Assembly (NCBI RefSeq): GCF_900108015.1
Contig: NZ_FNVP01000012.1
Span: 34,536-98,535 of the forward strand
Length of the DNA stretch: 64,000 bases
Source of the DNA: Flavobacterium urumqiense
GTDB lineage: Bacteria > Bacteroidota > Bacteroidia > Flavobacteriales > Flavobacteriaceae
Reading direction: 5' to 3'
Positions 45,348 to 54,220 of the stretch are shown here, piece after piece (the first letter of the stretch is position 1; each line of letters opens with the position of its first letter). The notes below the pieces were generated by a model. It did not search any database. It had not been told where the DNA came from and saw nothing but the letters and a program-made list of their open reading frames with translations. Made by a program: the position numbers and the translations under genes.

Positions 45348-47243
45348 ATGCAAGAAGCAGTAGCTATTCTTCAAAAATATTGGAAACATGATAAATTTAG
45401 GTCACTGCAAAACGAAGTTATTAATTCAGTTTTAAGTGGTCAAGATACTTTTGCATTAATGCCAACCGGTGGCGGAAAATCAGTGTGTTTTCAGATTCCA
45501 GCGATGATGAATCAAGGCATTTGTTTGGTGATTTCGCCTTTGGTAGCTTTGATGAAAGATCAAGTCGCTAATTTACAGAAGCGAGACATAAAAGCGATTG
45601 CTCTAACGGGAGGCATACGATCTGAGGAAATGATTGATCTGCTGGACAATTGCCAATTCGGAAATTATAAATTCCTTTACTTATCACCAGAACGACTGCA
45701 GTCAGATTGGATATTAGAAAGAATAAAAAACCTTCCCATAAACTTAATCACCATAGACGAAGCACATTGTGTTTCGCAATGGGGACATGATTTTCGTCCT
45801 GCCTATTTAAAAATTTCTTCCTTAAAAACACATTTTCCAAAAGTACCTTTCTTGGCTTTGACAGCAACGGCGACTTCAAAAGTAAAGGAAAATATCATCA
45901 ACGAATTAGGATTGCACAACCCACAAATTTTCGAAAAATCATTTGCAAGGGAAAATATCGCCTATATGGTCTTTGAAGTAGAAGATAAACTTTTTAGAAT
46001 TGAACAAATACTGAAGAAAAATCCGCAACCTTCCATCATTTATGTGCGAAACAGAAAATCGTGTTTAGATGTTTCTGCGCAACTACAGTCTTTAGGTTTT
46101 AAAGCAACTTATTATCACGGCGGACTTTCGTCCAAAGAGAAAGATAAAAATATGCAATTATGGATGAACGATGAAGTACAAATAATTGTTGCCACGAATG
46201 CTTTTGGAATGGGAATTGACAAATCCAGTGTAAAAACGGTGATTCACATTCAACTACCGGAGAATTTAGAAAATTATTACCAGGAAGCCGGTCGCGCGGG
46301 AAGAAATGGCGAAAAAGCATTTGCTGTTCTGTTGACAAGTCCTTCTGATATCATTCAGACGGAAAGCCAGTTTATAAATATTCTCCCTGATAAAAAGTTT
46401 CTGAATCAAATGTATGTGAAGCTTTGCAATTATTTTCAAATCGCATATGGAGAAGGAATTAACGAACAATTCACTTTCAATTTGAATCATTTCTGTTTAA
46501 AATATGGTTTTCCTATCTTGAAAACGTACAATGCCATGCAATTTCTGGACCGACAAGGCATTATTACTCTTTCTCCGGAATTTTCCGAAAAAATCACCAT
46601 TCAATTTTTAATTTCATCCAAAGAAGTGATTCGTTATATGAGTTTAAATTCGAATGATGAGGAAATTATTTTAGCAATATTGCGAACGTATCCGGGAATT
46701 TACGAAATGCAAACCGCTTTTAATTTAGAATTGATTGCAAAAAAATCGAATCATGCTACAGCAGAAATACATGCCGTTTTAAAAAAATTAAAAGAAAAAG
46801 GCCTTATTGAATACCATTCGAAAAATAATGATGCCACATTAATTTTCAACGAAGTTCGGGAAGATGAAAGAACAATTAGCAGAGTTTCTAAATATTTAGA
46901 AAATCAAAATCAATTAAAAAAGGACCAACTCAAAGCTGTACTTGATTATATTAATGAGAAAAAGGTTTGTAAAAGTAAATTAATTTTGAACTATTTTGGC
47001 GAAAAAGCCAATACTGACTGTGGTATTTGTTCGTATTGCATCACAAAAAAACAGCGAAAACCAGATGTTATTTCACTAGCAAAAGAAATCATTACTTTAT
47101 TACAAACTGCGGATCTAAATTCTAGAGAAATACAGGATAAAACTAAAAATAGTCCTGACAATATTATTTTTGTATTGCAACATTTACTAGAAAACAACGC
47201 CATACTTGTACAACCAAACAATAAATATACTTTAAAATCATAA
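45348..47243 (+). CDS. recQ: RecQ-family ATP-dependent DNA helicase
   Basis: 631 residues. Helicase motifs: MPTGGGKSVCFQIP (I), DEAHCVSQWGHDFRP (II), ALTATAT (III) and YQEAGRAGRNG (VI). The zinc part of the RQC region is CGICSYC near 560; a clear HRDC domain is not seen, though the C-terminal 60 residues could be a divergent one. It unwinds DNA with 3'-5' polarity in repair and recombination. It overlaps fmt by one base. Confidence 0.95.
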   Translation: MQEAVAILQKYWKHDKFRSLQNEVINSVLSGQDTFALMPTGGGKSVCFQIPAMMNQGICLVISPLVALMKDQVANLQKRDIKAIALTGGIRSEEMIDLLDNCQFGNYKFLYLSPERLQSDWILERIKNLPINLITIDEAHCVSQWGHDFRPAYLKISSLKTHFPKVPFLALTATATSKVKENIINELGLHNPQIFEKSFARENIAYMVFEVEDKLFRIEQILKKNPQPSIIYVRNRKSCLDVSAQLQSLGFKATYYHGGLSSKEKDKNMQLWMNDEVQIIVATNAFGMGIDKSSVKTVIHIQLPENLENYYQEAGRAGRNGEKAFAVLLTSPSDIIQTESQFINILPDKKFLNQMYVKLCNYFQIAYGEGINEQFTFNLNHFCLKYGFPILKTYNAMQFLDRQGIITLSPEFSEKITIQFLISSKEVIRYMSLNSNDEEIILAILRTYPGIYEMQTAFNLELIAKKSNHATAEIHAVLKKLKEKGLIEYHSKNNDATLIFNEVREDERTISRVSKYLENQNQLKKDQLKAVLDYINEKKVCKSKLILNYFGEKANTDCGICSYCITKKQRKPDVISLAKEIITLLQTADLNSREIQDKTKNSPDNIIFVLQHLLENNAILVQPNNKYTLKS

Positions 47244-48190
47244 TGGAAAAATTACGAATTGTTTTCATGGGAACACCTGAATTTGCAGTTGGAATTCTGC
47301 AGACCATAATTAAAAACAACTATGAGGTTGTTGGCGTTATTACAGCTGCAGACAAACCGGCAGGTCGGGGACAAAAAATAAAATACTCCGCTGTAAAAGA
47401 ATTTGCATTAGCAAATAACCTTACTTTATTACAACCTACAAATCTAAAAGACGAAACTTTTTTATCCGAATTAAAATCCCTGAATGCCAATTTACAAATT
47501 GTAGTTGCTTTTAGAATGCTTCCAAAAGTGGTTTGGGAAATGCCTTCACGGGGTACATTTAATCTTCACGCTTCTCTCCTACCCAATTATAGAGGTGCTG
47601 CGCCCATAAATTGGGCAATTATAAATGGAGAACCAAAAACTGGCGTAACTACTTTTTTTATCGACGATAAAATTGATACGGGGGCTATGATTTTAAGTTC
47701 AGAAATCGAAATTGGTGAAACTGAAAATGCAGGAGAATTGCACAATCGATTAATGGATTTGGGAAGTACTACCGTTATTGAAACTTTGGAAATGATTGAA
47801 AAAGGAAATGTAACGACAATTATTCAAAAAGATGATGCTGATATTAAAACGGCATACAAGCTAAATAAAGAGAATTGCAAAATAGATTGGACAAAATCAG
47901 CTTCAGAAATAAATAACTTGATTCGAGGACTGAGTCCTTATCCGGCAGCTTGGTGTTTCTTTGGAGACAAAAATGAAGAGTGGAATGTGAAAATTTATGA
48001 TGCAAAAGTTATTTCAGAAGACCACTCCTATTCCATTGGTCATTTGGTTTGCACCAAAAAAGAAATAAAAATTGCTGTAGCAAATGGATTTATTCAAGTA
48101 TTAAATTTACAATTTCCCGGAAAAAAAAGGATGACTACAGCCGAGTTACTAAACGGAATTTCTTTTACTGAAAATTCAAAAGTCTATTAA
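47243..48190 (+). CDS. fmt: Methionyl-tRNA formyltransferase
   Basis: 315 residues. MGTPEFAVGIL at the start, SLLPNYRGAAPINWAI near 110 (the SLLP-R-G-AP-N motif binding the formyl donor) and IDTGAMI follow the standard order, with a C-terminal tRNA-binding OB-like domain (235-310). It formylates initiator Met-tRNA. The start overlaps the recQ stop by one base, so the genes are coupled. Confidence 0.96.
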   Translation: MEKLRIVFMGTPEFAVGILQTIIKNNYEVVGVITAADKPAGRGQKIKYSAVKEFALANNLTLLQPTNLKDETFLSELKSLNANLQIVVAFRMLPKVVWEMPSRGTFNLHASLLPNYRGAAPINWAIINGEPKTGVTTFFIDDKIDTGAMILSSEIEIGETENAGELHNRLMDLGSTTVIETLEMIEKGNVTTIIQKDDADIKTAYKLNKENCKIDWTKSASEINNLIRGLSPYPAAWCFFGDKNEEWNVKIYDAKVISEDHSYSIGHLVCTKKEIKIAVANGFIQVLNLQFPGKKRMTTAELLNGISFTENSKVY

Positions 48191-48295
48191 CCTCAGCAAA
48201 ATGGGTGTTTATCGATGATTTTAGCACTAAAAATAGCGTTTTATGAACAAAAAAAATAAGTTATCAACAAAACTAACTAAAAACAGCTAAAACAC

Positions 48296-48325
48296 TTGCA
48301 AGGAACGTTTTTCCTATTAAATTTG
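48296..48325 (+). promoter_or_regulatory. Promoter of the HU gene
   Basis: TTG (48296-48298), 19 bases, TAAATTTG (48318-48325), then 44 bases of leader. It is an exact consensus fit. Confidence 0.8.
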
Positions 48326-48369
48326 TGTATTAACAAATATTTTTAACCAACAATTAATAACTATTCATT

Positions 48370-48642
48370 ATGAACAAATCAGAATTAATCGATGCTATGG
48401 CTGCTGATGCAGGAATTACAAAAGCTGCTGCAAAATTAGCTTTAGAGTCATTTTTAGGAAATGTGGGCGGTACTTTGAAAAAAGGTGGAAGAGTATCTTT
48501 AGTAGGTTTTGGATCTTGGTCAGTTTCAGCTAGAGCTGCAAGAGACGGTAGAAATCCTCAAACAGGAAAAACTATTCAAATCGCTGCTAAAAATGTTGTG
48601 AAATTTAAAGCTGGCGCAGAATTAGAAGGAGCAGTAAACTAG
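48370..48642 (+). CDS. HU-family DNA-binding protein
   Basis: 90 residues, the exact HU size: MNKSELIDAMAADAGITKAA, LVGFGSWSVSARAARDGRN and PQTGKTIQIAAKNVVKFKAG; the arm with the Pro that inserts into DNA is present. It is a nucleoid protein made in large amounts, in agreement with its strong promoter and terminator. Confidence 0.96.
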   Translation: MNKSELIDAMAADAGITKAAAKLALESFLGNVGGTLKKGGRVSLVGFGSWSVSARAARDGRNPQTGKTIQIAAKNVVKFKAGAELEGAVN

Positions 48643-48662
48643 TTTAAGTTTTCCAATATAAT

Positions 48663-48689
48663 AAAACCTTCCACAGGAAGGTTTTTTTA
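48663..48689 (+). terminator. Terminator of the HU gene
   Basis: AAAACCTTCC, ACA loop, GGAAGGTTTT and a T run. Confidence 0.9.
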
Positions 48690-48762
48690 TGCACTTTAAC
48701 GACTTTATTTGGAGTTTTAATGAATTTATTCTTAAATTTAATTACTTAAAAAAGACAATGTC

Positions 48763-49323
48763 ATGATCTCAGAAAAATTAAGAAAAGGACATCTACTTAT
48801 AGCAGAACCTTCTATAGTTGGCGATTTATCATTCAATAGATCCGTAATTTTATTAGCAGATCATAATAAAGAAGGATCTGTTGGTTTTATTATAAACAAG
48901 CCATTAAAATATACCATCAATGATTTGATTCCTGAAATTTGTGCACGGTTCAAAATTTATAATGGTGGCCCGGTAGAACAAGACAATCTTTATTTCATAC
49001 ACAATATTCCTAATTTAATTTCAAACAGTATTGAAATTTCTAATGGGATCTATTGGGGAGGTGATTTTGAATCTACCAAAGAATTAATCAACGAAGGAAA
49101 AATCAATAAAGACAATATTCGTTTTTTTCTAGGTTATACGGGTTGGGATGAGAACCAATTAGAACACGAAATGTTAGAAAATTCATGGATTATCACTGAA
49201 AATAATTATGAAAATAAAATCATCGGAAAATCAGCAACTCATTTCTGGCAAGAACAAATAAAAGAATTAGGAGGAGAATACCTGATATGGTCAAATGCCC
49301 CTGAAAACCCCTATTTAAATTAA
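48763..49323 (+). CDS. YqgE/AlgH family protein
   Basis: 186 residues: GHLLIAEPSIVGDLSFNRSV near the start, LLADHNKEGSVGFIINKPL, YNGGPVEQDNLYFIH and FLGYTGWDENQLE are the family hallmarks. The protein family is widely conserved, of unclear function (possibly regulatory). Its stop overlaps the stop of the convergent aminotransferase gene by 4 bases. Confidence 0.94.
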   Translation: MISEKLRKGHLLIAEPSIVGDLSFNRSVILLADHNKEGSVGFIINKPLKYTINDLIPEICARFKIYNGGPVEQDNLYFIHNIPNLISNSIEISNGIYWGGDFESTKELINEGKINKDNIRFFLGYTGWDENQLEHEMLENSWIITENNYENKIIGKSATHFWQEQIKELGGEYLIWSNAPENPYLN

Positions 49324-50159
49324 TTTACAGTTAACATTTCATTAAGCATTTGCACTAATTGATTAGCTAGTTTGGCAGTAAACGTTTTCTTTCGGTATTT
49401 AGTAATGGGTTGTATCCCTTTTATGACATTTGTTAAAAACAATTCATCTGCTTTCTGAAGATCGAATGGGGAAATCACTTCTTCAACAACTTCTAAATCC
49501 TCTATTCTTCTTGCCAACCCCAAAATTTGTTTTCTCATAACACCGTTCAAACAACCTTCTGAAACGGGTGGTGTAATCAGTCTATTTCCAATTAGCATAA
49601 AAATATTTCCTTGCAATGCTTCGACTACATTTTTGCTGTCATTCAATAAAATACAATTGTCTAAACCATTTTCATGAGCATAAATACTTCCAGTAATATT
49701 GATAATTTTATTGGTTGTTTTTATAGAAGATAGTAGTTGCTTCGTCACATAAAAATCTTTGTAAAGATCTACTTCATATTCCTTTTGTTCAATAGAATAA
49801 GAGGCGTTTTCTAATGCAACGGTATGTATCAAAAAGGAAATACTGTTATTGCTTGGTAAGTAATAGCCCCCATCATTTCTATAAACCGTAATTCGAGCAC
49901 GAGATGAGTCCGACAATGAATTATTTTTAACCAATGACAGAATTTGTTCTTCTAAATATTCCATGGTGAAATTCATGGGTATTTCCATTCGGACCACCCG
50001 CATAGAAGCCATCAATCTAAAATAATGATCTTCTAAAAATAGAATTTTATTGTTTATTATTTTAACCGTTTCAAAAACAGCATCACCATATAAGAAACCG
50101 CGATTTTGTGTCAGTATATTAGCGTCTTTTGACACCATAGTTCCATTAAAATTAATCAT
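49320..50159 (-). CDS. Class IV aminotransferase (aminodeoxychorismate lyase/branched-chain type)
   Basis: 279 residues. The pattern RGFLYGDAVFETVKI, the pyridoxal lysine in KTTNKIINI, and the E-A-x-x-x-N-I-F segment in NVVEALQGNIFML with GCLNGVMRKQ mark fold-type IV PLP enzymes. These include PabC, branched-chain and D-amino acid aminotransferases; the size and GDAVFET favour PabC-like. Convergent with AlgH; the START-like gene lies upstream on the same strand. Confidence 0.88.
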   Translation of the reverse strand: MINFNGTMVSKDANILTQNRGFLYGDAVFETVKIINNKILFLEDHYFRLMASMRVVRMEIPMNFTMEYLEEQILSLVKNNSLSDSSRARITVYRNDGGYYLPSNNSISFLIHTVALENASYSIEQKEYEVDLYKDFYVTKQLLSSIKTTNKIINITGSIYAHENGLDNCILLNDSKNVVEALQGNIFMLIGNRLITPPVSEGCLNGVMRKQILGLARRIEDLEVVEEVISPFDLQKADELFLTNVIKGIQPITKYRKKTFTAKLANQLVQMLNEMLTVN

Positions 50160-50213
50160 AAAAAAAGCCCTAAATTTATTCAGGGCAAATATAAGTCATA
50201 AAATAAGATTAAA

Positions 50214-50606
50214 CTATACAGAACCTATAAGATGTTTTAAATCTGAAATTTGATTTTCCCATAGTTGAGTAGCCTCATCAACTTCATCTTTTTCAGCGAA
50301 GTCAATCACCATTAGGGAAACATCCTTAGTTAACTCATCTACCAAAATATGCAACTCAAAAAAGTATTCAGTATCTTTATTATTTTCATCTATCCATTTG
50401 AATTTTACTTTTTCACCTGACTTTTTAGAGGCAAGTCTGGCTTTTTCCTCGGAATCATTCCAAATAAAAGTAAAAAATTCACCACGAGAATTTACATTGT
50501 CGGCAAACCATTCTGATAGACCAGATGGAGTCGATATATATTGATATAATAATTGAGGCGAGGAATTTATGGGGAACTCGATTTCGTAACGTACTTTTTG
50601 ATCCAT
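50214..50606 (-). CDS. START-like domain protein
   Basis: 130 residues. An SRPBCC/AHSA1-type fold is seen from YEIEFPINSSPQLLYQYIS, GLSEWFADNV, FIWNDSEEKARL and a C-terminal helix WENQISDLKHLI. Members bind hydrophobic ligands or co-chaperone surfaces. It is upstream of the class IV aminotransferase gene on the same strand, with a 54-base gap. Confidence 0.88.
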   Translation of the reverse strand: MDQKVRYEIEFPINSSPQLLYQYISTPSGLSEWFADNVNSRGEFFTFIWNDSEEKARLASKKSGEKVKFKWIDENNKDTEYFFELHILVDELTKDVSLMVIDFAEKDEVDEATQLWENQISDLKHLIGSV

Positions 50607-50694
50607 GAGCTACATTTAATTTTTCTGAAATATATAGAATATAAGTCCGAAAAAAAAGCATTTTTAAAAATATTTTTTTTTCTTTAAAAAACGC

Positions 50695-50724
50695 TTGCAA
50701 GCTGTATTATTATTTTTATATTTG
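50695..50724 (+). promoter_or_regulatory. Promoter of tRNA-Met
   Basis: TTG (50695-50697), 19 bases, TATATTTG (50717-50724). The tRNA follows 37 bases later. Confidence 0.82.
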
Positions 50725-50761
50725 CACCCGCATTCAGGGATGGTTTACCACCCTAAATCAT

Positions 50762-50838
50762 GGCGAGATAGCTCAGTCGGTTAGAGCGCAGGATTCATAA
50801 CCCTGAGGTCCCGAGTTCAAATCTCGGTCTCGCTACCA
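50762..50838 (+). tRNA. tRNA-Met (CAT), elongator-type
   Basis: The cloverleaf is complete: acceptor GGCGAGA/TCTCGCT, D-arm GCTCAGTCGGTTAGAGC, anticodon arm around TTCATAA with CAT, and a TTCAAAT T-loop (GAGTTCAAATCTC), ending CCA in the gene. The G1-U72 acceptor end differs from initiator tRNA, so it is an elongator; a tRNA-Ile with modified CAT anticodon is possible but less likely. The neighbouring integrase fragment suggests that this tRNA is an integration anchor. Confidence 0.95.
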
Positions 50839-50842
50839 AAGC

Positions 50843-50876
50843 AAAAACCCTAACAGCAATACGTTAGGGTTTTTTT
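50843..50876. terminator. Terminator after tRNA-Met
   Basis: AACCCTAAC...GTTAGGGTT with A and T runs. Confidence 0.9.
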
Positions 50877-50939
50877 ATGCTTAAAATTCAACTGATTCTT
50901 CAGACCTCAACCCCAGGAGTGACGAAAAGGAGTGACGTT

Positions 50940-51470
50940 TTATGTTCCAAAAACAGAAATTTTCAACGCTCCTTCTTCAATTACACTTAAAATAGTTGGG
51001 TCAATATAATACCTTTCGAGTATCTCATAAGTTGAATGTGATGATAAAATACACGTATCTTTGTTCATAACTGCATTCACCCAAGATAAATAAGTTTTCC
51101 TTAAATTCTTAAAACTTACTTTTTTATCAATATTTGCCATTTTTTTATAATGAGTAAATCCTTTAGATAAGTCATTCATTATAGTCTTTTTTAATATTTG
51201 TCTCTCTGGAAAAAGTATAAAATCATCTGTTTGCTTTTTATCATGATAACCCAATTTAAGTAGTAAGTTCATCAAATCCGTATTTATTGGAATATATTTC
51301 CAATAATCCTCAGCAGTTAATAATTCGACTTTTATATTTGTAATTTTAAAAAACTTAACGCCTCTCACATACTTAAATATATTACTCCATTTTAAGTCAA
51401 CAACTTCTTCCCTACGGCCACCAGTTAGCAAGGAAAGTTTAAAACCTTGAACAAAATAATTCCTGTACAT
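50940..51470 (-). pseudogene. Truncated tyrosine recombinase (integrase), C-terminal catalytic part
   Basis: 176 residues. The catalytic domain is recognisable: Arg in LLTGGRREEVVDLKW, Lys in the ITNIKVELLTAEDYWK strand, NLRKTYLSWV (Arg of the HxxR box; the His is replaced), HSTYEILERYY with the His and Tyr. The N-terminal 180 or so residues found in complete integrases are missing; from 51471 upstream the sequence instead carries coding sense on the other strand. It points toward tRNA-Met, the classical place for an island integrase. It is probably inactive. Confidence 0.8.
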
Positions 51471-51531
51471 ATTCTTTTTTTCCCTTTTCCAAAATAAAGG
51501 AGAACTTGAACTAATTCGCCTTATTTCGGAA

Positions 51532-52430
51532 ATGGGTAAAATTTTTGATATAGAATTTTCAATAGAAACAGAAGCTCTTGCAGAGGGCGGAATTCTAAGA
51601 TGGTCAAACTCTCACTGAAAAACGAAAACAAAAAAGCTACGTTAACAATTGCGCTGTTTACTGCTTTGGTAATTGCAACTGTCGCAACACCAATAACTAC
51701 TGCCCTATCAAAAACAACTGAAATAGTAGTAGAAAAGTTTTTTGAAGATGAATCTGATAGAAGAGAAAAAGAAGTTGAAATTGATGGAAAGGAATTAGAA
51801 AATGAGAGTAAAAGACTTAAAAATGAAGAACAAAGACTGAAAAATGAAAAAATCAAGCAAGAATTAAAAGACGTTGTTATTAAAATAGATTCTAATCAAA
51901 AAATAAAAAAGTACAAGTCTAATTTTTATGAAGAGATTGAAAAAGAAAAACGAATTCAAAAAATCTTATTTGCCGTTGAGGATAATTACAGATTGCCTAT
52001 TTCTAAAGAACATTATATTTTACAAGAAAATTGCAAAGAATACATTTTACCATCTAATGAAATCGAAACAGAACCAATTGAAGATGCAGTAATAGAAATT
52101 ATATCTCCTGTGTTAAAAAAAGGTAATTACAAATGGAAAGGAATTTATAATAACAATGCCATTTCATTTGATATGAAATCCAATGAATTTAAAACACTAA
52201 TTCAAACAGGTAAAATCGAATTTAAAAACGGCTCAGCTATTAATTGCGTTCTCAATATAAAAAAAGAATTGGATAATGACGGAAATGAAAAAATTATTGC
52301 ATCTAATATTTTGAGTGTTAACCATTATTTTGAAAACGATAAACCAGTTGAAACTCCAGAAAGAAAGAAACAAAGGAAAAAAAGAGAAGCAAACGAAAAT
52401 CAATTGAATATTTTCGGAAACGAATCCTAA
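51532..52430 (+). CDS. Membrane-anchored coiled-coil protein, split or truncated at the N-terminus
   Basis: From ATG 51600, 276 residues: hydrophobic segment LTIALFTALVIATVATPITT (about 13-32), a charged coiled coil (RLKNEEQRLKNEKIKQELKD) and a C-terminal domain with VEDNYRLPISKE, IEIISPVLKKGNYKWKGIY and VNHYFENDKP. Just upstream in another frame, from 51532, is a 28-residue piece (MGKIFDIEFSIETEALAEGG) that looks like the natural beginning of the same gene. A frameshift near 51600 would join the two. A GGAGA-like site is at 51499. The family is known to me only as hypothetical. Confidence 0.55.
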
Positions 52431-52639
52431 AATATTAGTTTCTGTATCAAAACTCGAAGTGTATCAATATTAATCCTTAACAGGTTTGTGTGATACACTT
52501 TTTTTGTATCACTTTTTTTCTTTGATTTATTTCGATATTTAATTTGCATATACTATGTTTGTTTATACAAATAGATCAGTCATGCAAAACGCAATTAGCA
52601 TCTCCAACCCTAATAGATAATTTACATAAACTAAATTTC

Positions 52640-53200
52640 ATGGATTCGGATACCTTTATTTTCTGCCTCGAAGCTGTTCCCGATATAGAAACAGCCACCA
52701 CTACTGAAGTGGTAAAAAACCTAGAACAATTAGCTTTTCAACAAGGTATTACAAGCATTTATAAAACTTGCGATACTATTGAGGGATTAGAAGAAAGTTT
52801 AAATGCATTACTCTATGAGGATCATAATTTTATCAATTATGAAATAATTTATTTAGTCATGCAAGGCGAAGGAAATACTATTTGCCTCAATGAGTATTAT
52901 TACAGTTTAGAAGAAATAGCGGAGCTTTTTGAAGGAAAAATGAAAGGTAAAATTTTGCATTTTGCCAATGCAAAGGTATTGGACTTGAGCCAGGAAGAAG
53001 CGCAATACTTTTTAGATGTTACTGGTGCGCGTGCCATTTCTGGTTATGGCGCAGCATTCAATACAACAACGAGCAGCGCCCTAGACAAAGCTTTCTTTAG
53101 CTTATTCGAAGAACAGGATAATGTTGTCGAAATTGTAGAAGAATTATTTCAAAAACATTATTCCCTCTGTAAACTACTCGATTTTAGATTGTATTATTAA
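52640..53200 (+). CDS. Caspase-like-fold protein with lost catalytic residues
   Basis: 186 residues from the ATG at 52640; an upstream in-frame ATG at 52544 adds 32 residues unlike the rest. The body resembles a family of caspase-fold proteins in which FHG is followed by a strand and an HFGSCSTL motif. Here the equivalents are IYLVMQGEG near 71 (Gln for His) and KILHFANAKVL near 104 (Ala for Cys); the following TGARAISGYG keeps the pattern. It is thus probably an inactive relative, perhaps DUF6642-like. Stands alone in the accessory region. Confidence 0.6.
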   Translation: MDSDTFIFCLEAVPDIETATTTEVVKNLEQLAFQQGITSIYKTCDTIEGLEESLNALLYEDHNFINYEIIYLVMQGEGNTICLNEYYYSLEEIAELFEGKMKGKILHFANAKVLDLSQEEAQYFLDVTGARAISGYGAAFNTTTSSALDKAFFSLFEEQDNVVEIVEELFQKHYSLCKLLDFRLYY

Positions 53201-53467
53201 ATATGAAATCAGTCTGTCGATGTCACCGTCCCCACTATGTACATAAATTGAATTCTCTGCAGTTCCAGTTTTTTTTGATCCTTAGAGACAAAAAATAACC
53301 TTGTATGAGATATCATAAAATCCGTGTTTTTCGAAAAATATTTCTGGTTTTTTTATGTACTTCAACAGTAAGACCTACCGTATAACAAACTCTTAACGGG
53401 TCTTTTCTTGGCAGATAAAACCCATATTAAAAAATTCTTATATTATTTTAGAGATATAAAAAGTTTT
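53201..53467. other. Gap without a gene
   Basis: About 270 AT-rich bases between convergent genes. No hairpin with a T run, open frame or repeat was seen. Confidence 0.5.
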
Positions 53468-53908
53468 CTACGATGCAACAATGTGGTTTCCTGCCGTGGG
53501 TACAAAAGGTACTTGTGGAACAAGTGGTACAGCAGGCAAAGGCACTACAGGAGGCAAAGGTACTATAGGAGGGACAGAAGGTTCAGCAGGCTCCGGTATT
53601 ATTTGGGGTACTGGGGCTGGTGGTTGTATTGGTATTGGGGCTGGTGGTTCGGTCGGTTCCACTGGGGGCTGTATTGATGGCATTGGCTGCGTAGGTACAA
53701 CAGGTTTAACCTCATCCCTATAGCGCTTACTATTTACAGTAGTTTTAAAATTAGCTTTCACAAGAATTTTTCTTCTTAATTTTCTATTGAGATTATCCGA
53801 TACTTGAATTACACTTTTTTTATTAAGTAATAAGTCAACATAATTTTCTTCTTCGATTTGATTTCCAGGTTTGGATGTTTCTTTAATCGATTTGATTGTT
53901 CTTTTCAT
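53468..53908 (-). CDS. Pro-rich tail protein, unknown
   Basis: 146 residues. The N-terminal 70 residues are basic and polar (RKLRRKILVKANFKTTV), then from about 68 the chain is a Pro/Val/Glu/Ile-rich tail (PVVPTQPMPSIQPPVEP...). The DNA of the tail is GC-richer than its neighbourhood and has short repeats. An AGGAAAT site stands 12 bases before the ATG, favouring this strand. A Gly-rich open frame on the opposite strand (53481-53723) is its shadow. The tail may span the periplasm or be a partner ligand. Confidence 0.6.
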   Translation of the reverse strand: MKRTIKSIKETSKPGNQIEEENYVDLLLNKKSVIQVSDNLNRKLRRKILVKANFKTTVNSKRYRDEVKPVVPTQPMPSIQPPVEPTEPPAPIPIQPPAPVPQIIPEPAEPSVPPIVPLPPVVPLPAVPLVPQVPFVPTAGNHIVAS

Positions 53909-54220
53909 CTTGTTTTTATTTCCTGTGTTTTTTTTCCGTTTTTTACTTGTCCCAAAAACTATTAAACTCCGATAGCAAAAATTATTAAATTTAGTTTCTA
54001 CACTAAGGTAGTCAATGATTTTATTATCCTTCAGTCCAAATCTGTTAATTTTAATTTAAAGTAGTTCTAATAATTTCGCAGTAGTTCTATGTTTTTAATA
54101 AGTACCCGCAAAGGGTTAGCTGTTTAATAATTCAGGATTTTATTAATGTAATCCAACGGGTAAACCATATTATAATTAGAGAACCTTTATTTCAATAAAT
54201 TTCGTGCTGTACAGTTTTTC
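53909..54220. other. Gap without a gene
   Basis: 312 AT-rich bases, presumably with the promoter of the Pro-rich gene. Nothing else was found. Confidence 0.5.

Noticed and set aside
53481..53723. Gly-rich plus-strand open frame
   Set aside because: It is the reverse of the Pro-rich tail, has no start context, and the minus-strand frame has a plausible start and N-terminus.
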